A stretch of 64,000 nt of DNA from assembly GCF_001282685.1 (NCBI RefSeq), contig NZ_LN875035.1:724250-788249 (forward strand), written 5' to 3'. Both the position numbers and the translations under genes were made by a program. Shown one piece after another: positions 8,670 through 17,851 of the stretch. The notes beneath the pieces are model-generated. The model was not told the origin of the DNA and ran no database searches. It saw nothing but the letters and a program-made list of their open reading frames with translations. The stretch is from Niameybacter massiliensis. Lineage in GTDB: Bacteria > Bacillota > Clostridia > Lachnospirales > Cellulosilyticaceae. The first letter of the stretch is position 1. Each line of letters starts with the position of its first letter.

Positions 8670-9548
8670 GTGAAAAACAAAAACTGGCTTAAAATCATTC
8701 TAGATTGTATCATGGCTATTCTTTTAATACTTATGTATAACAAACGTGTCATTAGCATGTCTTTCCATGAAGTTGGAGGACTCTTTGTCTGTGGTCTTTT
8801 TATTATACATACATTTATCAATTGGAAATGGATCAAAGGTGTTACCTCAAAACTCTTTTCAAAGCAGCTTCCTTTAAAAACTAAGATAAGTTGGATCATT
8901 AACTTCTTGCTACTCTTATGTACCCTCTTTATTGCTTTGAGCGGTATTATGATTTCTAAAACAATCTTCACCTCTATAGGTACCTCTTCGATGTTCTTTA
9001 AAATAGGTCATCAAGTCATCCCTGCCTATATGCTTATTTTAATAGGACTTCATGTAGGCTTACATTGGACATTTATAAAAGGTATGTTTAAAAAGATCAT
9101 CAATCTACCAGAAGCTCTTACCAAACCACTTGGACTTCTTTGTATGATTATCCTTTTATTACTTGGTAGCTACAATATGGCAACTTCTAGTTTTGCTAAA
9201 TGGATGGCTATGCCTTTCCAAATATCTACCATGTCCAAGTCTGGACAAGGTGAAAAAGGTAATCGTCCAGAAGGCGAACATAATGAAAATATGCCTTCAA
9301 AAGACAGTATCAAAGAAGATATATATCGTCAAGATGGTAAACATAGTAAAGGTGATATACCAACCAATATGGCTGATGGAAAAGGGAGTATGCCATCTCA
9401 AGGTGGGATGACAAGTACATTCTCTGTGGGACAGCTCATCAATGTGCTCTATACCTACTCTACCATTATAAGTGTTTGGGCAATTATTGCTTATTGGATT
9501 TCTAAGCTTCTTCATCAACTCCATAACAAAAATAAAATCTCTAGTTAA
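8670..9548 (+). CDS. DUF4405 membrane protein, putative b-type haem protein
   Basis: A 292-aa integral membrane protein. Hydrophobic segments span roughly residues 8-24, 36-52, 75-98, 112-135, 150-168 and 238-262. Histidines in or next to helices (His33 in SFHEVGG, His47 in HTFINWKW, GHQ near 112, HVGLHW near 126-130) match the DUF4405/cytochrome b561-like pattern, so it may bind haem and move electrons across the membrane. A hydrophilic Gly/Lys/Met-rich loop (about 185-235) lies before the last helix. The start is GTG at 8670, after AAGGAGG. The gene is monocistronic. Confidence 0.75.
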   Translation: MKNKNWLKIILDCIMAILLILMYNKRVISMSFHEVGGLFVCGLFIIHTFINWKWIKGVTSKLFSKQLPLKTKISWIINFLLLLCTLFIALSGIMISKTIFTSIGTSSMFFKIGHQVIPAYMLILIGLHVGLHWTFIKGMFKKIINLPEALTKPLGLLCMIILLLLGSYNMATSSFAKWMAMPFQISTMSKSGQGEKGNRPEGEHNENMPSKDSIKEDIYRQDGKHSKGDIPTNMADGKGSMPSQGGMTSTFSVGQLINVLYTYSTIISVWAIIAYWISKLLHQLHNKNKISS

Positions 9549-9567
9549 GCACCAGAGATTTTATTTT
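9529..9567 (+). terminator. intrinsic terminator after the DUF4405 gene
   Basis: AAAATAAAATCTCT (9529-9542) pairs perfectly with 9554-9567 as a 14-bp stem whose 3' side ends in ATTTTATTTTAT. The left arm overlaps the last codons of the gene. Confidence 0.75.
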
Positions 9568-9631
9568 ATATTCCATGAATTTATATTTTAAATCTACGTA
9601 TACTATTTTATAAAGTTTTTAGAGGTGCTTT

Positions 9632-10093
9632 ATGAAAAAGTTAAATGTCTTGTTATTTATTTTGTTATTGTGTTGTTCGACTTTTGTATTTGCATCATCT
9701 GCTCCTACGGATACAAAAGCTGGTATACCCTATCCTTACACGCCTGCAGAAGGTTCTATAGAAGAACTTTATAAAGATATGCTTGTAACTACTTTAGATC
9801 CTGTGATTTCTGCTGAAATTGAAAAGCAATATGGCATGCCCTTACTTTATGGACTTTACGATGTAGATTTTCTTCACATAGACAGGGAAGCATACCGTGG
9901 TTTTTCATTTATACTTAAAGTACGTGTTAAGCCGTTTGTAGGTCCTCATAATACTATAGGTATTGATGAAATCACTTTATCCATTACACCTGCTGGAATT
10001 AAAGTAGAAAACTTTGCACATAAAAAATCCTTTGAAGTTCCTGATTATAAGAAGGATAATTATCCTAATCTTAAAATGCCACCTATTTCATAA
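9632..10093 (+). CDS. secreted DUF3888-like protein
   Basis: A 153-aa protein with a signal peptide (MKKLNVLLFILLLCCSTFVF, cleavage near ASS-AP). The mature part contains the sequence style of DUF3888: EELYKDMLVTTLDPVISAEI, then a Tyr-rich YGMPLLYGLYDVDFLHIDR and VGPHNTIGIDEITLSI. Members are small extracytoplasmic proteins of unknown function, known mainly from Bacillus. An AGAGGTG site precedes the ATG. The gene stands alone between terminators. Confidence 0.7.
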   Translation: MKKLNVLLFILLLCCSTFVFASSAPTDTKAGIPYPYTPAEGSIEELYKDMLVTTLDPVISAEIEKQYGMPLLYGLYDVDFLHIDREAYRGFSFILKVRVKPFVGPHNTIGIDEITLSITPAGIKVENFAHKKSFEVPDYKKDNYPNLKMPPIS

Positions 10094-10147
10094 TTCCTAG
10101 CTACATTTAATTATACTAGAAAATATTCATCTATCTTACATCATATA

Positions 10148-10176
10148 AAAAGGGACTGTGCTTAACAGTCCCTTTT
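10148..10176. terminator. bidirectional terminator between convergent genes
   Basis: AAAAGGGACTGT (10148-10159) and ACAGTCCCTTTT (10165-10176) form a perfect 12-bp stem with a 5-nt loop and A/T runs on both sides. It serves the plus-strand DUF3888 gene and the minus-strand ABC gene. Confidence 0.85.
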
Positions 10177-10181
10177 ATCAT

Positions 10182-10904
10182 CTATTTAAATGTAATCTTA
10201 TTAACAAACTCTTGAATACGACTATTTTCATGTGCAAAGAGTTGCTCGATTGGCCCATGTGCAAGAATTCCCCCCTCTTCTACAAAGAGATAATAGTCGG
10301 CAAAACGTCTTGCAAAGTTAAGTTCATGGGTAACAATAATCATATCAGTTTCTTCTTTCATATGCATTAATGTCATCATCACCTCATAAGCTAACTCTGG
10401 ATCTAATGCACTTGTTGGTTCATCTAGCATTAAAAGCTTTGCACCTGTAATCAATGCTCTTACAATAGCTGCCCTTTGTGCTTGTCCACCACTTAACTGA
10501 TGCACTTTTTTATCTTTATGTTCTAATATACCTACTTTATTTAACCATTTCTCGGCAAGAGTTGTAGCTTCTTTTTCATCCATTTGATACGTGTAGATTA
10601 GATGAATGGTCACATTTTGTAATACTGTTAAATTAGGAAAAAGATTATCATGTTGAAAAACAAAGCCTATTTCATGAAGATAGCTTTTAGGATCTTTTAA
10701 TCCTACAATCTCTATTTCGTTTACTTTTAAAGAACCACTATCCGCTATTTCGATAGTCCCAAGAAGTTTAAGTAAGGTACTTTTCCCTCCACCACTTGGT
10801 CCAACAATAGCAAGGGTATGGATATCTTTTAAATCCAATGTATCAATATGAATGGCAGACTCTTTCCCATACGTTTTAATTAAATTTTGTATTTCTATAT
10901 TCAT
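10182..10904 (-). CDS. polar amino acid ABC transporter, ATP-binding protein
   Basis: Energises uptake by the membrane permease encoded upstream. It has 240 aa with the full ABC set: Walker A GPSGGGKST at residues 35-43, Q-loop FVFQHDNLFPN, signature LSGGQAQR, Walker B LLMLDEPTSALD and a switch His in IIVTHE. It resembles the GlnQ/HisP (PAAT) class. Its ATG overlaps the permease stop by 4 bases, so translation is coupled. It is the last gene of the operon. Confidence 0.93.
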   Translation of the reverse strand: MNIEIQNLIKTYGKESAIHIDTLDLKDIHTLAIVGPSGGGKSTLLKLLGTIEIADSGSLKVNEIEIVGLKDPKSYLHEIGFVFQHDNLFPNLTVLQNVTIHLIYTYQMDEKEATTLAEKWLNKVGILEHKDKKVHQLSGGQAQRAAIVRALITGAKLLMLDEPTSALDPELAYEVMMTLMHMKEETDMIIVTHELNFARRFADYYLFVEEGGILAHGPIEQLFAHENSRIQEFVNKITFK

Positions 10905-11650
10905 CTTTGCACCACCTTTTTATTAAGCCAGTTTGCACAGATACTAAGTGGAATAGTAATAGCTAAATAACCTATTGCAAGTAATACATAACCTGTTACA
11001 AACTCTAATGTTTTGGAGTTAAATAAGTTAATCATTTGCGTAAATTCTGGTACTGAAATCAATGAAAGAAGGGCTGTACTTTTCACCAATAACGCAAAGT
11101 GACTTGTAAGCGTTGGTAATGTTACTTTAATCATTTGAGGTAAAATAATTTTTATCATACAAATGTGCTTTGGTAAACCTAAAATATGCATCATCTTAAA
11201 TTGCTGAGGTGAAATATCTTTATAAGCCCCTTCAAATGTTTTTGCAAAGTAGCAAGACATATACAAAGATAAAATCAATGTTCCACCAACAAGTGGATTA
11301 CGAATCCCTATTGCAGACGTTAGGAAGAAATAAAGAACAATAATATGCACCATAAGTGGTACACCTAAAGCAATTTGTGTAAAGCAAGTATAAAAATAGT
11401 TCAACCATTTATGCTTAGAAATACTCATTGCAAATAATAAGCCACTAAAAACTAAACTTAGTATAAGTGAAATGATACTAATCCCTATTGTATAGAAATA
11501 GCCTTGTCCCAATAACCCTACATATTGTCCTAAAATGATACTATTAAATTTGAAATCTGGGTTTTTATAAATCACTAGCAAAAAGATCATATTAAAAATT
11601 GTAAAAACAACTAATAGATCCCATATTTTCTTTAATGTTTTTTCTTTCAT
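10901..11650 (-). CDS. polar amino acid ABC transporter, permease
   Basis: A 249-aa membrane protein of the HisM/GlnP type with about five hydrophobic segments. The EAA loop that docks the ATPase is visible as SPQQFKMMHILGLPKHICMI followed by ILPQMIK. It lies between the substrate-binding gene and the ATPase gene, with an AGGAGGAAGGT site at its start. The substrate is an amino acid or derivative and cannot be told from sequence. Confidence 0.9.
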   Translation of the reverse strand: MKEKTLKKIWDLLVVFTIFNMIFLLVIYKNPDFKFNSIILGQYVGLLGQGYFYTIGISIISLILSLVFSGLLFAMSISKHKWLNYFYTCFTQIALGVPLMVHIIVLYFFLTSAIGIRNPLVGGTLILSLYMSCYFAKTFEGAYKDISPQQFKMMHILGLPKHICMIKIILPQMIKVTLPTLTSHFALLVKSTALLSLISVPEFTQMINLFNSKTLEFVTGYVLLAIGYLAITIPLSICANWLNKKVVQR

Positions 11651-11659
11651 ACCTTCCTC

Positions 11660-12481
11660 CTAGAAGAAGTATTTAAGTCCATAAGACTCATACTTTTCTA
11701 CATCCTCTTTTAAATATTTTTCACGCATTTTATCATAGAAGCCTTCTTCTTTAATCTCCATTAATGCTTGATTAATGGCTTGTTGTAAAGCTGTTTCACC
11801 TTTACGCATGCCTACACCCCAACCTTTTGTTCCTGGTAGAGGATCTAAGTTCAACTTAATTTGACTGAGATTTTTAGAACTTTCAATAAGACTTAATGGA
11901 TCATAAATAAACGCTGTACTTTGTCCACCATTTACATCTAAAAGCCCTGCTGATACTTCTGTAAAACTTTTAATTTTAGCATCTGGCAAATTATTCATTG
12001 CCCACATCTCACCAATAGTTCCTTGCTTAACTGCAACTGTTACATCACTTCTATTTAAATCCTCATAACTATTCACATCTGAACCTTTATAAATCGCTAA
12101 TGCAATATCAGAAGATGCATATTCCTCTGAGAAATCTATAGTCTCTAAACGTTCCTCGGTAATACTCATTGAGGAAATAATCAAATCAATATTTTGTGTT
12201 TGAAGTGCTGGTATGAGCCCTGCCCAATCTAAACTTCTAATCTCTATATGCTTTCCTAATTTTTCACCAAGCTTTTGTGCAAGTTCTACGGATACGCCCA
12301 TAGGATTCCCATTAGCATCTACAGTCTCAAAAGGTGGGAATTTAAGCTCCATACCTACAATAAGTGTATCTTTATCCAGTGTAGTCGTTCCTTCCTTATG
12401 ACGGGTTAATACATAAGTGTTAATTGCCACTAAAAACACAAGTAGCAAAGCAATCCTTATTTGATATTTTCTCTTATTCAC
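11660..12481 (-). CDS. amino acid ABC transporter, substrate-binding protein (membrane-anchored)
   Basis: A 273-aa SBP_bac_3 family receptor. The N-terminal hydrophobic stretch (residues 9-27) has no lipobox cysteine, so the protein is probably held by an uncleaved helix or released. The fold is shown by LIVGMELKFPPFETVDANG, LDWAGLIPALQTQNIDLIIS, SMSITEERLETIDFSEEY and the GWGVGMRKGETALQQAINQA hinge region. The start is GTG at 12481, 8 bases after AGGAGG, overlapping the MarR gene end by 8 bases. Confidence 0.92.
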   Translation of the reverse strand: MNKRKYQIRIALLLVFLVAINTYVLTRHKEGTTTLDKDTLIVGMELKFPPFETVDANGNPMGVSVELAQKLGEKLGKHIEIRSLDWAGLIPALQTQNIDLIISSMSITEERLETIDFSEEYASSDIALAIYKGSDVNSYEDLNRSDVTVAVKQGTIGEMWAMNNLPDAKIKSFTEVSAGLLDVNGGQSTAFIYDPLSLIESSKNLSQIKLNLDPLPGTKGWGVGMRKGETALQQAINQALMEIKEEGFYDKMREKYLKEDVEKYESYGLKYFF

Positions 12482-12920
12482 GCTCTAGTCCTCCTTGTTG
12501 GCACGTTAAATTTTCGTACATCTTTATTAAGACTTTTCTAAAAAGAATCAGTTCTTCTTCTGTAATATCTTGATAAAGCTGTCTAAAAACGCTTTCTGTT
12601 ATATGATTAAAGATAGGCTTTAACGCCTTCCCTTTCTCCGTAAGTCTGATTGGATTTGCTCTTTTATCTTGAATATCTGCCACTCGTTCCACATACCCCA
12701 TCGCTATAAGTTTTTTCACTAGGGTTGTAACAGTAGAAGGATCTTTGTTAATTTTCTTAGCCAATTCTTTCATAGTTTGAGTTTCATGCTGAAAAAGATG
12801 TACCATAATATCTCCATGAGAAGGCACAATACCTTCTACTCCTTCACGCACTAAAGCTTCTGTAATATAACGTTGTATCGCATGTCTTACCTGACTAATA
12901 AGACGTAATGTATTATCCAT
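12474..12920 (-). CDS. MarR family transcriptional regulator
   Basis: A 148-aa winged-helix regulator. The DNA-binding core is seen in MKELAKKINKDPSTVTTLVK, IAMGYVERVADIQDKRANPI and LTEKGKAL. I start at the ATG at 12920, preceded by GGAGG. The longer open frame to 12989 runs through the promoter itself. It is the first gene of the amino acid ABC operon and so probably controls it and itself in response to a small ligand. Confidence 0.88.
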   Translation of the reverse strand: MDNTLRLISQVRHAIQRYITEALVREGVEGIVPSHGDIMVHLFQHETQTMKELAKKINKDPSTVTTLVKKLIAMGYVERVADIQDKRANPIRLTEKGKALKPIFNHITESVFRQLYQDITEEELILFRKVLIKMYENLTCQQGGLERE

Positions 12921-12960
12921 TTTAATTCCTCCATCACAAAATACTTGGACATCAAAACTT

Positions 12961-12989
12961 ATATTACTTGGATACCCAATTATTGTCAA
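12961..12989 (-). promoter_or_regulatory. promoter of the MarR-ABC operon with candidate operator
   Basis: On the minus strand TTGACA (12989-12984) and TAATAT (12966-12961) are separated by exactly 17 bp. The spacer contains the imperfect dyad TTGGGTATCCAA. The octamer TCCAAGTA is found there and again downstream near 12950. Operators inside the promoter spacer are common for autoregulating MarR proteins, so this is a plausible self-control site. Confidence 0.65.
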
Positions 12990-13080
12990 GTTTTTGTTCT
13001 GATTTTGCTCCGTACTTTATCCCCAAAGATGCTCATACCACCTTTTCTACCCTTATCTTCAAGATAAATTGCTTATTTAT

Positions 13081-13125
13081 AAAAAATCCCCCTTAGATTG
13101 TAAGCCTATCTAAGGGGAATTTTTT
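13081..13125 (-). terminator. intrinsic terminator of the BMP transporter operon
   Basis: An 18-bp stem (13081-13098 with 13108-13125, one G-T pair) with a 9-nt loop and a run of A's on the left, which is the U-run for minus-strand transcripts. It overlaps the stop of the last permease gene. Confidence 0.85.
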
Positions 13126-14050
13126 AATCTATTTTTTTCTTTTCTTCTTTCTTACTTTGTCTTGCTGTGTAAATTACATAGATAATAATAATCGTTAAGT
13201 AAGGAAGCATTTGAATAAATTCTATTGGTAAACTAAAGCCTTGTAAGTAATTGGATAAACTCTCACTAAATCCAAAGAGCATAGATGTAAAGAGTCCAAC
13301 GATGGTGTTTCCTGCTGCCATTGCTTGTGTTGCAAGAGCTACGTAACCACGTCCTGCAGTCATTCCTGCAGAGAAGAGCTTAACATATCCCATAGATAAG
13401 AAAGCACCACCAAGGGCTGCTAAGATCCCACTAAGTGTTAAGGCGATATAGCGCATTTTATTTACAGAAATCCCTACTGACTCTGCTGCTTCTGGAGATT
13501 CTCCTACTGCACGAATACGCATCCCAAGAGTTGTGTACTTAAACATTGCCCAAATAGCTACTACTAGAATCAATCCGATATACGTTAAAATGTGGTGTCC
13601 TGATAAGATGCCACCAATAACAGGTATATCTTTGATAATAGGAATTTCTATACTTGGTAATACAAGAGAATTTAAAGAAGTTGAAGCGCCTTTATCTCCT
13701 GTTAAAAGGTAAAGTCCAAATACTGTACCACCGGATGCCATTAAGTTTAAGGCAATCCCTGAAATAATAATATTTGATTTTAGCTTAAGTGCAAAGTAGG
13801 CTAAAATATTACTCATAATGACTCCCATAAGTACAGCTCCAAATAAACCTACCCATGCATTTTGAGTGAGTGCACTCACTACAACGCCCATAAAAGCTGA
13901 TGCAAGCATTGTTCCTTCTAAAGCAATATTACTTGCTCCAGAACGTGAAGCAATAATTGCCCCTAGCGTTGTAAGAAGTACTGGAGTGGTCGAACGTAAC
14001 ATAGCAAAATAAAAATCTTGGTTGGTAAAAATATCAAGTAAATCGTTCAT
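13124..14050 (-). CDS. BMP-type ABC transporter, second permease (NupQ-like)
   Basis: Membrane subunit of a nucleoside-type (BmpA/NupNOPQ) importer. It has 308 aa with eight or more hydrophobic segments. The family pattern TTPVLLTTLGAIIASRSGASNIALEGTM is present in pieces (GAIIASRSGASNIALEGTM at about 25-45), with MRIRAVGESPEAAESVGISV as the cytoplasmic docking loop and TAGRGYVALATQAMA near 230. It is the last gene of the operon, 10 bases after the first permease. Confidence 0.92.
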   Translation of the reverse strand: MNDLLDIFTNQDFYFAMLRSTTPVLLTTLGAIIASRSGASNIALEGTMLASAFMGVVVSALTQNAWVGLFGAVLMGVIMSNILAYFALKLKSNIIISGIALNLMASGGTVFGLYLLTGDKGASTSLNSLVLPSIEIPIIKDIPVIGGILSGHHILTYIGLILVVAIWAMFKYTTLGMRIRAVGESPEAAESVGISVNKMRYIALTLSGILAALGGAFLSMGYVKLFSAGMTAGRGYVALATQAMAAGNTIVGLFTSMLFGFSESLSNYLQGFSLPIEFIQMLPYLTIIIIYVIYTARQSKKEEKKKID

Positions 14051-14060
14051 GTCCGCCTCC

Positions 14061-15134
14061 TTATGATGAATAATTTTCTAGTGCTTTTTTAGATTCTTGA
14101 CGCTGTTTAACAACATAGAGGAATCGCTCCGCTGTAATCAATAAGATAATGATTCCTTGAATAATGGCAATAAGCTCATTAGGTACGTCACTCTTTCTAG
14201 ACATAATATCTGCCCCTACACGGATATAAGCTAAAAAGAAGGCTGCAAACGGTACAAACTTTGGATTGTTACCCGCAAGTATAGCAATAATAACGCCATC
14301 CCAAGCATAAGTCGGTGCATCTGCCCAACCAAATCGTGTATACATTCCTAGTTTTTCACTAGCACCGCCCATACCTGCAATGGCACCTGCTAACATTTGT
14401 GTCATAATAATGACTTTAGCTGTATTAATTCCTGTATGCTTAGCAAATTCTAAGTTACTTCCTACAAGGCGAATTTCATACCCCCACTTTGTCTTATACA
14501 CAAAGATATAAAGAAGAATCCCTACAATAAGCATTAAAACAAATCCCCAATGGAGACGTGTACCTTCTACAATCTTACCAAGACTTGCAGTCTTTTCAAA
14601 TTTCAAAGATGCAAAGTTTCCTGCTTGGCGGTCAATGATAAAACGGTTTACCACATAAAGACCTGAGTAGAAACATACATAGTTTAGCATGAGAGAAGTT
14701 ACAAGTTCATTAGACTTATACTTTACTTTTAATAGTGCTGGAATTGCACCAATTAAACCACCTACTACTGCTGCTACTGCAATAGCTACAATAGGATGAA
14801 TCCCTGCAGGTAGTGGTAGCTTAATAGCAATAACTGAAGCTACAACCGCCCCTAAATATAATGAACCATCTGCTATCATTGAAAAATTGCCTGATTGATA
14901 AATTAAACTTAGTGCAAAACCTGTAAAGGCAAGTGGTGTTGCCATTTCTAATACATTAAAGAAGTGACGCTTTGAACCAAGTGGGCCTGTAAATAACGCA
15001 CTTAGTGCCTCTACTGGTGTCTCACTGACTAAGAAAACAATTGCTGTAGATATAGCAAGTGCAATGGCAATTGCTACAGACAGTCTTAGTGCATTAAAAC
15101 TATTTTTGTCAAACCAATTTTTTATATTACTCAC
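14061..15134 (-). CDS. BMP-type ABC transporter, first permease (NupP-like)
   Basis: Membrane subunit paired with the gene downstream, 357 aa. Family features are IYQSGNFSMIADGSLYLGAV, ALLKVKYKSNELVTSLMLNY and the docking loop EIRLVGSNLEFAKHTGINTA. I chose the GTG at 15134, preceded 8 bases upstream by GGAGG inside the end of the ATPase gene. An in-frame ATG at 15164 would overlap that gene by 38 bases and lacks a site. The 8-base overlap with the ATPase gene suggests translational coupling. Confidence 0.9.
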   Translation of the reverse strand: MSNIKNWFDKNSFNALRLSVAIAIALAISTAIVFLVSETPVEALSALFTGPLGSKRHFFNVLEMATPLAFTGFALSLIYQSGNFSMIADGSLYLGAVVASVIAIKLPLPAGIHPIVAIAVAAVVGGLIGAIPALLKVKYKSNELVTSLMLNYVCFYSGLYVVNRFIIDRQAGNFASLKFEKTASLGKIVEGTRLHWGFVLMLIVGILLYIFVYKTKWGYEIRLVGSNLEFAKHTGINTAKVIIMTQMLAGAIAGMGGASEKLGMYTRFGWADAPTYAWDGVIIAILAGNNPKFVPFAAFFLAYIRVGADIMSRKSDVPNELIAIIQGIIILLITAERFLYVVKQRQESKKALENYSS

Positions 15135-16683
15135 TGTATGCACCTCCAATAATTTCTGGTGCATCTACTTTAACACCTAACATATAAAGTCCTAAATCAT
15201 TTTCTGTTACATTTTTTACATCTTCAATGTAACCTACGATCTTACCTTCATTCATAACAATAATTGTATCACTTAGTGATAAAACTTCACCTAAGTCTGC
15301 AGATACAAGTAAGATTGCTTTTTTTCTAGCACGTAACTCTATAATTTTGTGACGAATAAACTCAATGGCGCCTACATCAATCCCACGTGTTGGCTGATTA
15401 ATAATGAAGAGCTCTGGATCGTATACATATTCACGCCCAACAATAAGCTTTTGAATATTTCCTCCAGAAAGTTCTTTAATACTTTGTTTACTTGAACTAT
15501 GCTTTACCTTAAAGTCTAAAAGAATCCTATCTGTAAAAGCTTTAATTTTTTTAGCATCTAACAAGCCAAATTTACTCACTTCATTTGTACGATAGACTTT
15601 TGAGATGGCATTATCCTCTAAAGATAATTTAGGTGCTGCTCCAAATACCATACGATCTTCAGATACATGAGATAAACCAACTTGTTGACGCTTTAAGATA
15701 TTCATATGAGAAATATCTTCACCTTTAAGTGTAATCATTCCTTGATCTTGTTTTAAGCTTCCAACGATTGTTTCAATAAGTTCTGACTGACCATTGCCAT
15801 CAATCCCTGCAATACCAAGTATTTGTCCTTCTTTTACACTAAAAGAAATATGGTCTACCTTTTTCTTTCCAAATTTGTTTGTATACGTTAAGTCCTTAAC
15901 ATTTAAAACGCTTTTTCCAAACTTAGATTCTTCCTTTGGAATATCTAAGCTGACATCACGCCCTACCATAAGACGTGAAATCTCTTGTTCTGTTAAGTCA
16001 CTCACCGGATGTGTCCCCATTGTTTTACCATCACGTAAAACAGTTAGACGGTCACTTAAAGCTTTTACTTCATTTAACTTATGTGAAATAAAGATAATCG
16101 TATGTCCTTTTTCACGAAGTAATTTAAGCTGTTCAAAAAGTTCATCTGTTTCTTGTGGTGTTAAAACAGCTGTTGGCTCATCTAAAATAAGAATTTTAGC
16201 ACCTCTATAAAGCGCTTTTAAAATTTCTAATTTTTGTTTCATTGCCAGGGAAATATTGGCTACTAACTCTGTTGCATTCACTTCTAAGTTATAACGTTTT
16301 GAAAGTTCTTCCGTAATTGCAATAGCTTGTTTACGGTTAATGATGCCTGCCTTTTTAGGTTCATGTCCAAGGACTAAATTCTCCGCAACAGTAAGAGATG
16401 GCACCAACATAAAATGTTGATGAACCATCCCAATTCCCTTTTCTATCGCTTGTTTTGAGGAAGTAAAGTGCACTTCCTCACCTTTTACATAGATTTTACC
16501 GCTTGTAGGTGCGTTCATTCCAAATAGCATTTTCATTAAAGTTGATTTTCCTGCACCATTCTCTCCAATAAGTGCGTGAATTTCACCTTCTTCAATACTA
16601 ATATTTACCTCATGATTTGCAACTACTCCACCTGGGTAAACTTTAGTTAAGTCTTTCACTTCTAGTATTATTGGCTTTTTCAT
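15127..16683 (-). CDS. BMP-type ABC transporter, tandem ATP-binding protein (NupO-like)
   Basis: A 518-aa protein with two ABC domains in one chain. The first has GENGAGKSTLMKMLFG, the signature-like NISLAMKQKLEILKAL (degenerate) and LILDEPTAVLTPQE. The second has GIDGNGQSEL (degenerate Walker A), LSGGNIQKLIVGRE and INQPTRGIDVGAIE. This sugar/nucleoside ABC layout is that of RbsA and NupO. The ATG at 16683 has AGGGGT 8 bases upstream. The GTG at 16692 is less likely. It powers the two permeases downstream. Confidence 0.93.
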   Translation of the reverse strand: MKKPIILEVKDLTKVYPGGVVANHEVNISIEEGEIHALIGENGAGKSTLMKMLFGMNAPTSGKIYVKGEEVHFTSSKQAIEKGIGMVHQHFMLVPSLTVAENLVLGHEPKKAGIINRKQAIAITEELSKRYNLEVNATELVANISLAMKQKLEILKALYRGAKILILDEPTAVLTPQETDELFEQLKLLREKGHTIIFISHKLNEVKALSDRLTVLRDGKTMGTHPVSDLTEQEISRLMVGRDVSLDIPKEESKFGKSVLNVKDLTYTNKFGKKKVDHISFSVKEGQILGIAGIDGNGQSELIETIVGSLKQDQGMITLKGEDISHMNILKRQQVGLSHVSEDRMVFGAAPKLSLEDNAISKVYRTNEVSKFGLLDAKKIKAFTDRILLDFKVKHSSSKQSIKELSGGNIQKLIVGREYVYDPELFIINQPTRGIDVGAIEFIRHKIIELRARKKAILLVSADLGEVLSLSDTIIVMNEGKIVGYIEDVKNVTENDLGLYMLGVKVDAPEIIGGAYSE

Positions 16684-16720
16684 TTCATTCACCCCTATGC
16701 TTTGTAGTATACCTTCTTAC

Positions 16721-17851
16721 TTATTGTACACTTTTGATAATTGCTTGTAAGTCTTCTTGAGACATACCTAGTGCTGTTTTAAGTTCTACTTCTCCATTAA
16801 GTAAAGCTTGCTCTACTTCTTCTACTTGTGTACGAATAGCTTCTGTTACAACAGCTTCATAGATTGCATTATTTGCAAGCCCTACAGCTTGATCTTTAAG
16901 CCCTAACTCTTCGTGTGCACCAAATGTTAAACCATCTTGAAGATATAATTCTACACCACGTGCAATCGATGTATCTAAGCGTTTAAGTGCTGAAGAAATG
17001 ATATGGTTTGCTTCTTCTTTACCTTCATAAGCTAAAGCTTGATCTGAGTCTACACCGATAACATATTTTTTAGCTGATGATGCTGCTTCGATTGTACCTG
17101 TTGAAGCTGGACCTGCCGCTACGAATACAACATCTACACCTTTTGCATATTGTGCAAGTGTTAATTCTTTTGCTTTTGCTGTATCTGTGAATGAACCTAC
17201 ATAAGAAACTTCTACTTTCATTTCTGGATCAATAAATTGTGCACCTTGGATATACCCTACTAAGAAGTCATTGATAACTGGTGATGTATCACGTGCACCA
17301 ACGAAACCAATTTTTTTGTCTGCATTAGCAAATTCCATATCTGAAGTTGTTGCAAGTGCAGCAAGTGCACCAGCTAAGAAACCAGCTTCATTTTGTTTAT
17401 AACTCATTGAATATACGTTGTTTAAGTCATATTCATCATAAGCTACATCTGTATCAAACACGATGTATTTTTTGTCTTGGTATAAAGGTGCATTGTTTTC
17501 GATATGTTCTTTCATATCCCATGGACCTGTTACGATAATATCTGTATCTGATTCTGATACGTCAATAAGTGCTGGTTCAAATTTTGTTTTATCAAAACCA
17601 ATTTCAATGGTTTCTGTTTCAACTTGATCACCAAATTCTGCTTTAATTTTCTCCATACCTGCTTGAGCTGAATCGTTGAATGCTTTATCTCCTAGAGAAC
17701 CTGTTACTAAAAGGGTTACTTTTACTTTTTCACCTGTAGCTTCTTGACTTTCACCTGCTGGTGTTGTCCCTTCACCACTGCTACATCCGACAAGTGTTGT
17801 TACCATCATCATACCTGCTAATAATAAACTACCAAATTTTCTGTTTAACAT
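16721..17851 (-). CDS. BMP family substrate-binding lipoprotein
   Basis: A 376-aa receptor of the ABC importer. The lipobox LVGC gives lipid-modified Cys23. BMP/PnrA features are LLVTGSLGDKAFNDSAQAGM, the NEAGFLAGALAA segment, KIGFVGARDTSPVINDFLVG and YVIGVDSDQA. Known BMP proteins bind purine nucleosides, but related ones bind other ligands. The ATG has GGAGGACACAA upstream and overlaps the end of the amidohydrolase gene by 7 bases. Confidence 0.93.
   Translation of the reverse strand: MLNRKFGSLLLAGMMMVTTLVGCSSGEGTTPAGESQEATGEKVKVTLLVTGSLGDKAFNDSAQAGMEKIKAEFGDQVETETIEIGFDKTKFEPALIDVSESDTDIIVTGPWDMKEHIENNAPLYQDKKYIVFDTDVAYDEYDLNNVYSMSYKQNEAGFLAGALAALATTSDMEFANADKKIGFVGARDTSPVINDFLVGYIQGAQFIDPEMKVEVSYVGSFTDTAKAKELTLAQYAKGVDVVFVAAGPASTGTIEAASSAKKYVIGVDSDQALAYEGKEEANHIISSALKRLDTSIARGVELYLQDGLTFGAHEELGLKDQAVGLANNAIYEAVVTEAIRTQVEEVEQALLNGEVELKTALGMSQEDLQAIIKSVQ

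Noticed and set aside
12921-12989. N-terminal extension of the MarR frame to 12989
   Set aside because: It would overlap the -35 and -10 of the gene's own promoter and has no ribosome site. The ATG at 12920 has GGAGG.
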